Of a stretch of 64,000 nucleotides of DNA, positions 47,206-57,431 are shown piece after piece. Both the position numbers and the translations under genes were made by a program. The notes below the pieces were generated by a model. The model saw nothing but the letters and a program-made list of their open reading frames with translations. It was not told the DNA's origin and did not search any database. The first letter of the stretch is position 1. Each line of letters begins with the position of its first letter. Source of the stretch: Trichopria drosophilae (Eukaryota > Arthropoda > Insecta > Hymenoptera > Diapriidae); contig CM059585.1 in assembly GCA_030407085.1 (NCBI GenBank), positions 96,380,501 to 96,444,500 of the forward strand. Direction: 5' to 3'.

Positions 47206-50017
47206 CGATATTTGAAGACTTAGAACAATATTTTGTTGTTGCAATGTCAGACTTGGATTTTCAATTTGACCTAAAACACGGTTTGGATGTTATTGCATCA
47301 ACAATATATTATCTACTATTGCAAAGTACATGCTGTAGACTTATTACTAATGGTATTAGCAGAGGGTGTTTCGCAAACAACTCCCAAATGTTTACGTTAA
47401 TATATGGGCAAATTTGCGAAACCTTGCCCATCTTGTTCCTTAAATAGGGTGAATATGCCAATGAATGGATGGTTAAGCATTTTTCACACTTTGACCGATT
47501 GTAGCTTTTGAATTCTTTTATGAAAATTGAATTAGGATACCACCATTAGAATCGTTAGACTCTGCTCTTTATGACCGTGTAGTTTAACCTTTGATTTTAT
47601 TTAATTATTAACCTCGTATTCATAAGTTTGTAAAAAAAAACCGCTAAACCCCAATGAATAGACGGATTAAATCAAATGGTACGTTTTCAGCAGTTTTGGA
47701 TGGCTTTAAAACTTTGCTTTGATTTTACAAAATAATAAACACTGGAAGATCAATAGTACTGTAAATATTGTTTTGAATGTTCAAAGAACATAAAAATATG
47801 TATTTTGTTGCATGTTGTGCATCATACATTCATAAGAAATAGAAATATGTATGTCGAAAATCGTCCATTCATTGGCATATTCACCCTATATTAAAATTGA
47901 AAATGAGCATTTTCAAAACTTCGGCCCCGACCGCAGGTCAGCCGAAGCACTGATAAATGAGCATGTCTTGTTCACACTGATGCTTAAAAAAACGCGGTTT
48001 AGTCGAGTTTTTGACAGGTCGGGTTGCAGGAAATAAATTTTTTTATATGTGGGATACTTCGGTTTTCGTTTTTTACGGCATTATCGTTGATTTTACGAAG
48101 AAATAAATACAACCTTTTTTGTAGAGAATTCGATGTTCTATATTTTTTATTTGAAACATTTTTTTGTACGATTTGTATTTTTTGTTAAAAAATGGAAAAA
48201 ACGTGTTTTTTGAGCGTTTTTTTGTTAAACCTCCCCATAATCTAGTATGCATTGTCTCCAAAAACTAATCAGATCTAAGTTTGGCCACGAGAAACCCAAA
48301 TCCGGTTGTACTTTTTAAATTCGCCCTGCCAGTCGCGAGATATTGCGTATAAAAAATTTTGCCCACGGACGAACGGACGGACGGACGGACGGACGTACAA
48401 CCTAACGGACACCAATTTTTTTATCGTTGAATTGGGGTTCTTAGGGCCTGAAACGTCGACATTTGATGAAAAACTATAGGGGAATTTTTTGGCGGGAACT
48501 GACCAAATTCAATACTTCGACCTATGGTGACCTATATAGACCTATCGTCTGGGTCGAAGTAACAAGTTGTATGTGTTAAGCACATTATGGGGATTTTTAT
48601 ATTAGTGATCTTAACTCTTAAAATGTAGAGGTGACGTTCGACATTTTGGAGCCGCTATTTTTAAACCGCCATATTGAATTTTCAATTTCGAAAATCTGAA
48701 CACTAACTAAGCTGCACATCAAGAAAGTTCTTTCATTTGAGAAATTGCTTCATGCGATTATCAATTTTAATGTAAAATTTATAATTAAAAAGTACTGAAA
48801 TGATAAAATGTTTGCATTGGTATGCGTTCAGATACATGTTGGTTTGAGAATTATATCGCTGAATAAAATAAATAAATATTAGGTTTTTAGATAGAAATTT
48901 ATTACATAATTACATTTTATTGCATTTCCGGGCTGGTCGAGTTTTAAAAATTATAGGAGGTTTTTTTATTACTAGTAGGTTTAGTTTTAGACTTTTCCTC
49001 TACTGCTCTAGAATTTTTTGTTTTTCCATTTTTGTAAGTATTCTTATCAATAGACCAGCTGTGCAGTTCTAAAGAAAACTGATTACATAACACGTGCAAA
49101 CTTTTTGCAATGCAATCTGAACATGCCAAATAGTTTAGGAATAGTCTTCTTAGCCATTTATATATGTTATTTTATCACTAAACTTACAGAAAATCGTAAA
49201 AAACTTGACATTAATGCATTAACTACAATTTTAATAATGAAAAATCAAAGAAAACGTTATTTACCATGGTGATACAAAGGGTTACAACCACTATTAGATG
49301 TTAGCGTTTTGATGTTGCCTATATTTTGATGCTACATGTTATAAATAATGTTCTTTTTCAATTGACGTAGTGCCATTGATAACCAGTTACGCAAGTGCTT
49401 TTTCACTTCAATCGTATATTTCTTTTACTTCTCTTGTGAGCACATTTTTAAACGACGCCTGGATTTCCTCCTTTTTCCGTGTTCAAAGTTTTTACTTTTT
49501 GCTCTTTAAGATATATTAAAGATTTGCTGCACATGCAGTCGGTTGAAAATTAACTGAAATTGTTTTATTTTTTTTTTAAACAAGGGACACTGTTACACAA
49601 GTACGTGTAAAAAATACTTTATTTTAGGCGTTTTTGACATATTTTTCAGTTTCAAAGTTATGAATTTCATGCTTTTACCTAATCAATAATAAATTACATA
49701 CATTGGTCGATATGTTTTGAGTGTGAACCTAATAATGTTGACCAGTTTAATCGCAGAAAAATAAAATAAAAATGCTCGAAAATACACAGTGACACGAAAT
49801 TTAAAGGTTTCGCAGATTTGCCCATATATTAACGTAAACATTTGGGAGTAGTTTTCGAAATACCGTCTGCTAAAACTGTCAGTTACAAGTCTACAGCATG
49901 TACTTTTCAATAGTAGATAATATATTGTTGATGCAATAACATCCAAACCGTGTTTTAGGTCAAAGTCCAAGTCTGACATTGCAACAACAAAATATTGTTC
50001 TAAGTCTTCAAATATCG
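47206..50017. mobile_element. 2.8-kb TA-flanked element with ~220-bp inverted ends
   Basis: Left TA|CGATATTTGAAGACTTAG; the right end is its inverse followed by TA (TA at 47204-47205 and 50018-50019). The arms (47206-47424 and 49799-50017) are highly similar. Each arm has an ATG-started frame beginning MSDLDF that reads inward. A member of the palindromic family is inserted at about 47430-48555. The rest (48560-49680) has no clear transposase. A 61-codon minus-strand frame at 48944-49129 has a lysine-rich tail but no start. Confidence 0.75.
47430..48555. mobile_element. Partial palindromic-family copy, nested
   Basis: Starts at tcttgttccttaaatagggt, the internal part of the family, lacks the CTAGATGCC ends, and runs through the two gggtgaatatgcca segments (47448; inverse 47867), acctgtcaggtcggg-type text, and an ACGG microsatellite (48367-48392). 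It joins the left arm of the TA element abruptly at gaaaccttgccca. Confidence 0.65.
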
Positions 50018-50019
50018 TA

Positions 50020-50898
50020 ATCGAAGTATCGGAAGTCGGGATTAAGAGTTAAACAAATTTTTTAAAATTGATGAAAAATTTTGAAAAAATGTGGTATATT
50101 AATGAATTCTAATCATTTTTTGTTGTTTGCAATTTTTAGAAATGCTGACAGTTTTTGAGGACACTAAGAAAAATATATTTAAGGATTTTTTCCTAGAGAA
50201 TTATAAACTAAAGAATGTTTAGAATTCATCAAAGAATATACCACAATTATTTCATTTCAATTTGTTATTAAATTCGAAAAATTGGTTAAAAATATAACTA
50301 AATAAAATACGATTAAATAATTAGAAAAAAAATGCCAGTGATTCTACGGTGATTTCTAAAAACTTTGTAGTATTTTTTTCAAAGTTCATAGGCATGTTAT
50401 GTTTTTGAAGACCCTTTTGTGATCGTTCGTTGCTCCAAACATGTAAAATTTACGTTTTTTCATCAAATGTCGACGTTTCAGGCCCTAAGGAATCCAAAGC
50501 AACAATAAAAAAATTGGTGTCCGTTAGGTTGTACGTACGTCCGTCTGTGGGCAAAATTTTGTATACGCGATATCTCGCGACTGGCAGGACGAATTTAAAA
50601 AGTACAACCGGATTTGGGTTTCTCGTGGCCAAACTTAGATCTGATTAGTTTTTGGAGACAATGCATACTAGATTATGGGGAGGTTTAACAAAAAAACACT
50701 CAAAAAACACGTTTTTTCCATTTTTTAACAAAAAATACAAATCGTACAAAAAAATGTTTCAAATAAAAAATATAGAACATCGAATTCTCTACAAAAAAGG
50801 TGGTTGATGGTTATCCATTCCGAAATGATTAACCAATGTATTAAAAAGCGATTAGTCATATAAATACAAATAATAGTAATAACGACAATAACAACTAT
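50020..50898. other. Spacer and palindromic-family fragment
   Basis: 50050-50440 is AT-rich with no gene. 50455-50800 is an inverted fragment of the palindromic family (aacgtcgacatttgatga and ctccccataatctagtatgc segments, reversed). Confidence 0.5.
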
Positions 50899-51780
50899 GA
50901 AACTAGATGCCTTCGACAATTTTGGCTAAATTCGTATTGCAGTTCCCTGACGAAAGGCTGATGCTTCCGGGAATATTCCCATTTTAACACTGCCAGGAAA
51001 GAAGGCGGCAGAGGGTAGTTCTAGCATCGTTAGGTTCGAGTAGTTTCTATACATATATTGTGGTATATGTAGAAAATCAGTGCTTCGGCTGACCTGCGGT
51101 CGGGGCCGAAGTTTTGAAAATGCTCATTTTCAATTTTAATATAGGGTGAATATACCAATGAATGGACGATTTTCGACATACATATTTCTATTTCTTATGA
51201 ATGTATGATGCACAACATGCAACAAAATACATATTTTTATGTTCTTTGAACATTCAAAACAATATTTACAGTACTATTGATCTTCCAGTGTTTATTATTT
51301 TGTAAAATCAAAGCAAAGTTTTAAAGCCACCCAAAACTGGTACTGAAAACGTCCCATTTCATTTAACCCTTCTATTCATTGGGGTTTAGCGGATTTTTTT
51401 ACAAACGTATGAAGACGAGGTTAATAATTAAATAAAGTCAAAGGTTGAACTACACGGTCATAAAGAGCTGAGTCTTACGATTCTAATGGTGGTGTCATAA
51501 TTAAATTTTCATAAAAGAATTCAAAAGTTACAATCGATCAAAGTGTGAAAAATGCTTAACCGTCCATTCATTAGCATATTCACCCTATTTATGGAACAAG
51601 ATATTGTAACAATATATGTATAGAAACTGCTCGAACCTAACGATGCTAGAACTACCCTCTGCCGCCTTCTTTCCTGGCAGTGTTAAAATGGGAATATTCC
51701 CGGAAGCATCAGCCTTTCGTCAGGGAACTGCAATACGAATTTAGCCAAAATTGTAGGCACCCGGGTCGAAGGCATCTAGT
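50899..51780. mobile_element. Deleted copy of the palindromic element
   Basis: It has both family ends (CTAGATGCCTTCGAC and its inverse) and both arms, but most of the core is gone: arm sequence jumps at 51060 straight to agtgcttcggctgacctgc. The left end lacks the 12-base ccgggtgcctac piece. The ATG-started frame at 51680-51868 is a shadow of the arm. Confidence 0.8.
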
Positions 51781-51947
51781 TTTCTTATTAGTTTCGTCGT
51801 CAGTTTTAGGCAACAAAAGTGACTGCTTTAAGGATCCTGTAGATTTCACATCGAGAGCTTTGCGTTAATACGTATTTATACGTGAATAAATCAATGTAAG
51901 ATTTAAATAATTATCTAAATTAATACATTATGTTTATATTATTAAAG

Positions 51948-52111
51948 GACCGGGATAGCGCGAACGCAGTCCCGACTAACAAAAATAATACGCCCGAGAT
52001 ATCCACATTAGGGATATTCGCAAGGGTCAGCTCGATCTTAGTGCAATGAAAGAGCCTCACCCTGGAGGAACTGCCTTGATGATCACAGTAACCTCTGCGC
52101 CAGGTAAGTAT
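51948..52111 (-). ncRNA. U1: U1 spliceosomal snRNA, copy 2
   Basis: 164 nt on the minus strand, same start (ATACTTACCTGG), U1A loop, Sm site and final hairpin as copy 1. By eye it differs at about seven positions, some of them wobble or compensating changes in stems. The stem I loop reads GATCATCAAGG, closer to the U1-70K consensus GAUCAYGAAG than copy 1 but still with one core change. The shared sequence includes about 25 bases beyond the 3' end (tgtttatattattaaag) and about 95 bases upstream. Confidence 0.93.
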
Positions 52112-52205
52112 GCTTTCTCGTCCCTTCGCCTCGAACTTGTAGGAAACGAAAACCCATTTTACTTACGAGAATGGTCATTCCCCCTTCCTAACCTGCTAGG
52201 TAATA
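52112..52205 (-). promoter_or_regulatory. Conserved upstream region of U1 copy 2
   Basis: Matches 30855-30955 with scattered changes. The match fades after cctaacctgctag. Conservation limited to this block suggests that the promoter was duplicated with the RNA gene. Confidence 0.5.
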
Positions 52206-52344
52206 ACGCCACTTAACGACACACCTAGGTACTAAGAGCCCTGAGGAACTTAAACAAGTAAGGGAGGCTTACCCTTATGGTTTGCAGGTATCATCCGTGT
52301 CATCAAGTGTTCAATGTATTCCCAGACAGCAACATAGAATTATT

Positions 52345-52490
52345 TCGAAATGCTGTAAAAGAAGTCGGATGTCCCACATTCTAGGGGTTTTCTGAGCATG
52401 AGTTCATACAGATTTTATAATGACTTCACGGCCAGAAAAGCCTTAGAATGTGGGACGTCTGACCTCTTTTAGAGCACATTTCGAAATCAT
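52345..52490. repeat. ~145-bp hairpin
   Basis: Left arm tttcgaaatgctgtaaaaga then gatgtcccacattctaggg; right arm its inverse (ttagaatgtgggacgtc ... gagcacatttcgaaa), loop about 55 bases. Likely a small MITE. Confidence 0.65.
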
Positions 52491-52759
52491 TCAATCATGT
52501 ACCCATTGTTTACACACAAACGAACGATTCAAAATAAATTATAAAACGGAGCATGCTGCAAATGAAGATAATAAATGTATGGCATTTGCATCTCTTAAAA
52601 AATTTGTTTCATCCAGAATAAATTACCCAGCAATTTAATTGGTAAATACAATGGTTTTTTATTTAAATCAAGAATTCATATCTGACTTATGTAAATATTT
52701 GCAAACCTCTATTATCATATTATTTTTAGAGAAATAAATCGACATTAGTAAACAAAATC

Positions 52760-53640
52760 ATGCAACAATGACATATTTAAATATATTTGATGAAGTTCGA
52801 TTCATATCGGCAATTAACATCCTCACTTGGATACAAAGAAAATCGTCAACAATAATAGATCACCTATTTGTAAAGACTGATATTCAATTGTCAAACTTGG
52901 CAGCTTGGACGGTGAACACGGTAATATAGCAGATCATTACATTGAGTATTTTTTGCATAAACATGGAACCAACATATTATAACGTTAAGATACTGTTTAA
53001 ACAATTATCTCTCTTTAGATGACACGAACTAACTATAAAACAATATTGGAGCATCTTGCATCGGAAACAAATTGAAACCTTATTACTAATTCGACAGATT
53101 TAAATCTCTGTATTTCGCAATTATTTAATACGATCCATAGCATAATAAAGAACTCAACGTATACTTCTCGAAAACCGAAACCCAAGAAACAATGTATAAC
53201 TCGATCGATTCATTAAAGAGATGCTTTGTATTGAAAAGCTTTAAAATCTGGCCTTCCAGACTTTGACAGATTTAAAAAATATAACCTATTTAACCTATTT
53301 AAAATATATAACCCTAAACTTATGTGTAATATAGTAAAAAATGTTATCCATAAAAGTATAAACCAGATGAACAAAAACTCTCGAGGTTCTCTCAGATTGG
53401 GGAAGGAAAATTATCAAACCGTTTGGAATTGTAACAGAATTTAACAAATTTTTTTTCTAGTATTGGTGAAACTCTTGCAAGAAGGACAACCAAATTAAAA
53501 GAAAAAAACTAACTGAGTAAAAGTACCCAAAAATCGGTTGTTTTGAAAACTGTAAATATCAACGAGATTCATGATATAATCACTGGTCTAGACGGTAAAA
53601 AAACAATAGACTCTCATGAAATATCTGTAACTGCATTACA
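52760..53640 (+). pseudogene. LINE endonuclease/linker relic
   Basis: Translation pieces STIIDHLFVKTDIQLSN (52838-52890) and ISDHY (near 52930) mark the end of a LINE endonuclease. Then comes a linker with frame breaks, IGETLARRTTKLKEKN near 53462, and INEIHDIITGLDGKK with a DSHEISVTAL end near 53630 where the copy stops, just before the reverse transcriptase. Order and style resemble the LINE at the left edge of the window. Confidence 0.7.
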
Positions 53641-53734
53641 GATTTTTCCACCGTATAGAAACAACGATCGCGCGCGACACCGACCACTGGTCTACCACTG
53701 TCGATCACTATCAATAACGTAATATGATATTTCT

Positions 53735-54195
53735 GTTACACGTTAAAATTTTTAAAAATTCTTAATTATCTCAAAAACGGCCAGAGATAAGCAAAATATG
53801 ACAAAATTTTGGAGGCTATCAAAGGGGGGATCCCATTGAGTCGGTTAATGCGTACATACGAACGAATTTTGAAAGTTAGCAAAACTGAAAATTTTCAAAA
53901 TTCTCAAATATCTCGAAAACGGCAAGAGATAAGTAAAATCTGACAAAATATTGGGGGGTGTGTCGATAGGGGGGATGACCTGGAGTCGATTAATTCATAC
54001 ATGCAAACAGATTTTTGAAATTTGCCAAACTGAAAATTTCCAAATTCTCAAATATCTCGAAAACGGCAAGAGATACGTAAAATCTGACAAAATTTTGGGG
54101 GGTGTATTGATAGGGGGGATGACCTCGAGTCGGTTAATTCATACATGTAAAAAGATTTTAAAAATTTGCAAACCTGAAATTTTTCCAAAATTTTC
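53735..54195. repeat. ~137-bp tandem repeat, 3 to 4 units
   Basis: Units share caaatatctcgaaaacggca, agagataagtaaaatctgac, ttggggggtgt, ataggggggatgacc and gagtcg.ttaattcatacatg. The two right-hand units are closest to each other. The 113-codon frame at 53951-54292 is a product of the repeat. Confidence 0.8.
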
Positions 54196-55310
54196 AATAA
54201 ATAATTATTTTAACGAAAATGTCAAGCATTGGACAATTACGTATTATAGGACAAGTTTTGACATGACGACTGTAATATCCCATGTGTATTGACGCTATTA
54301 TGGGACAAGAAGAAAAAGATTATATAACAGAGTTTAACATAAATAACAGAGTTTTCCTCTATTATTATTTTTATAAAAATATACAATAAAAAAAAATGTT
54401 TCAAGTTTTTTGGGTTTTGAAAAAAAAAATAATTGAATTATAAAATACAAAGGTTGTAATTTTAAGCGAAAATTGCACTATAACGTTGTTAATATTGTAA
54501 AATTAAATTTGCAGCCTAATTAATTTCTATATTTTTCTGTAGTTACATATATATACGTAGTTTTCGTAATTAGTTTACGTATATTGATTATAATTCCTTA
54601 ATATGTTTAAAAATTACGAGAATCTTTATTATTAATAAAGAATATCGAAAGAAATCAATTTTAATCTGATTTCACGAATTTAAGTGGATTACAGCTTTCT
54701 GGGATTAAAATACATAATAAGAAATAAAAATGGTCGATCCACTACAGAGGATTAAAACAAATTCGTATGACAGCAATTATTTAAAGATTAAAATAATATA
54801 AATGACGATTTTTCTATCCTCTGCTGTGAATAAAATGGGATCCTTGAGACGAAAATGATTAAATTATTGGAAAGGATACAGAGAATTTTTTTTCAATTCC
54901 GTTGAGAATAGAAAACGATTCGAATAAGTGGAAAGTTTTGAGGGAATGAAATGGATTAAAAGTATAATGTTTTATTTCCAATTTCAGGATTAAAATCGAT
55001 TGAAATCTTTTACAAGTTTCTCATGGATAGCTAAGGATTAAAAATGTTCAGATTTTGAATTGAAATCAGATTAAATGAATCCCTTTCTATAATTTTCAAT
55101 CCTTTTCCGTTTACTGGGAATTGTTATTTACAGTTTTAGTGAAAATTCCTACCTCATCGGTCGAGTAGTTTAGAAGCCCCTTAATTGTAATTTTTTAATG
55201 TAGAATTCTGCCTTATCAACTGAACACATTAAACTGGTCAGATTGATAATTCCCGGAACATAAAATTATCGAAATAGTAAATTCTTCTATATTACCGACA
55301 AATGGTAATC
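54196..55310. other. Spacer, repeat-derived in part
   Basis: No gene. The end at 55080-55121 (caatccttttccgttta then ctggga) is the inverse of the unit start at 3983, so it is one end of a dispersed element whose other end I could not fix. Confidence 0.45.
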
Positions 55311-55615
55311 TGTGACAATAGAGAGTACAGGGTTGTCATGTATATATGTGCTCCGTGGTTGTATATGTGTTTCGCGACTTCGCTTATCTTCGGTACCGGT
55401 CGGTTTACGCGCGAGGCAAAAACGGAGTAAACGAACCTACCGCGGTAACGGCAGCGCCAGCGCCGCTAGCGAGTGTATCGGCCAGTCTTCCGCGAGCATT
55501 TGCGTACGCAGTACGTCAGTGTTACAAGTAGGAGGTTGGATTCGCACCTTTTACTTATATTGCCCGGACGCTCAAGTGCCTTCTTTTTTTACATCGAGGA
55601 AATCAAGAATCAAGA

Positions 55616-55687
55616 ATGGCGGATGACGATCACGAAAACGGAACCAGCAATGGGAAGAACGCACCGGAGATCGAGCTGATCATCAAG
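55616..55687 (+). CDS. Clic: Clic (chloride intracellular channel), first coding exon only
   Basis: The exon encodes 24 residues, MADDDHENGTSNGKNAPEIE then LIIK, and ends on a codon boundary at a GTGAGT donor. PEIELIIK is the conserved start of the N-terminal thioredoxin-like domain of insect CLIC proteins, soluble glutathione-S-transferase-fold proteins that associate with membranes. The start codon has a good context (caagATGG). The 5' leader, 55330-55615, is GC-rich as in a CpG-type promoter. The rest of the protein, which should begin with ASTIDGRRKG in this family, is not in the window, so intron 1 exceeds 8.3 kb. A short exon leaves some doubt, but the match is specific. Confidence 0.75.
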
Positions 55688-56757
55688 GTGAGTCTCGCGT
55701 TCGCGTCCAGGTTCCGAAACCGACTCCATCCTCGAGCAGTTCAATTTCCTTCCGCGACTTTTAGAGCGAGTGAGCGATAAGCCGCAACAAGGAGTGCAAA
55801 AGAGAAAAAGATAAAGAGAGGGGTAGAGAAATGGGCGTGGAACGGCCGACGATGTCGGGACTCTAATGTCGACATCCTGATGTCGCGAAGGCGTCGTCCT
55901 CCACGTCGAAGAAAACCCGAAACCTCCGGGTACTCCCCCTAAAATATCGGTTATTCCCCCTAAAAAATGACTGTTTCACTGTTGTCAGCTGTTTTTGTTT
56001 TTATTTTGAATTGCGAACGAAGGACGAGATTTTTTTTTTAAGAGGAACCTGGAACTCGTCCTGATGGCATTCTGTTAACGTTAGGTAACTCCGAAGACTT
56101 CTTTTGGATTTGGTGTGTGCAAATGATTTCAGTCTACTTTTTCAATTTGTTGTGTTTAACATTAATTAATGGTCTCGTAAAACTGTGAGTGTTATATTTT
56201 AGAGACAGTGTGTAATCGAAAGGGACAATTTTTATCATGGAAGAATCAAGCACTTCACCCTCAGTTCGTATCATTATATGAATGACCATAAGGATAATGT
56301 TTCTTGTCGCAAAGTATCTTTATAGTCACAAAAAAAGTTTTCTTAATAGACAATAAATCCGTTAATCTTATAATAGATTTCTGATATATTATTTTACCTC
56401 TAATTGCAATAATATAAAACGGCCTAGTAAACGACGAATGATTGAGAATATTAATAAGCATAGGGAAGTATTCAGAAGGTTTCAAAATATGCATGCCAAT
56501 GCTTTATTCGGAATAGTGAAGTACCGGCTCTGTATGTTTTGTCCGAAATTACTGAGAAGCATTCAAGAACAAGCTATTCAATTCTTGGAAGAGGATTTAG
56601 AACGATTGACAATAGGGAAGTATTCACGAAGGTCAACAAATAGAATTCAAAGTTCAAAAATTAATATTTTTCAATAATTCTACATAATTTTGTGTCCGCT
56701 GGAGGAGTAAATGAATTATAGACAATGGACGACAAGATTGATTAAAGGTGTTCCCTA

Positions 56758-57431
56758 AACTGAAAAAAGTATCAAGTAAAATTACATTACATGAATGTAA
56801 TCATTTCCAACGATTTTTGTGGTGGTGAAATTAGATTTGTTGTATTTATTGTGATTTTTACCATAAACATAGTAATATTACAATAAATGTGTAATTCTCC
56901 CACGATAATCATTGGACACAAAAATACCACTGATAATTGTGGTAAATTTACATTAAAATTGAAAAATTAAAAATTGTAATATTACAGCAATTACAGTAGG
57001 ACTTCTCTTATTCTAATTGGTAAAGTTTTTCAAGATGGCGTGGACTTCTCTTATTCTAATTTTCCCCTTTACTTACTTTGTTTGCGAGCTTGTGATTCGT
57101 AGACAATATTTTTCGTGTGATAGTGGGAGAAGACTTGTGGGGGAACGATTAAAATAAGGGAGGCTGGACAATTAGATTAAGAAAGGCAATTAGAAAAAGA
57201 GAGGTCCTTCTGTATGTAAACTCCCAATAGTTTAATGCTATATCACAGTACAGTCCGTGTAAAAATAACCTGACTGATGTAAAATTCTCCTAATTAAAAT
57301 TATATTGCTCCAAGGTAACTACACCAATAGGTTATATTTTACCAGCTCTTGGTAAATTTCCTGCGATTATCAGTGGTATTTTTGTGTCCTACAGTTTTCG
57401 TGGTAAATTTAAATCAATATTTTTTACAGTT
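56758..57431. mobile_element. 674-bp TA-flanked element (AACTGWAAAAAA ends)
   Basis: Left TA|AACTGAAAAAAGTATC, right reversed TA|AACTGTAAAAAATATTG. Arms share gataatca.tgg-type text and ggacacaaaaataccactga in opposite orientation. Ends are related to the CACTGTAAAAAA family. A separate MITE is nested at 56994-57212, so the original length was about 450 bases. Confidence 0.7.
56994..57212. mobile_element. 219-bp TA-flanked MITE, nested
   Basis: Left TA|CAGTAGGACTTCTCTTATTC, right reversed TA|CAGAAGGACCTCTCTTTTTC, with TA at 56992-56993 and 57213-57214. The phrase gacttctcttattctaatt is repeated directly inside (57050). Confidence 0.75.

Noticed and set aside
48944..49129. Transposase C-terminus inside the 2.8-kb TA element
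   Set aside because: No start codon, no catalytic residues and no match that I know; kept only as a comment.
53951..54292. 113-codon frame
   Set aside because: It is two units of the 137-bp tandem repeat read through; the repeated MGGVSIGGMTWSRLIHTCK-type text reflects that.
55312..55679. Overlapping frames of 61-104 codons at the Clic leader
   Set aside because: GC-rich leader sequence read in other frames; the Clic start at 55616 has the family-matching product.
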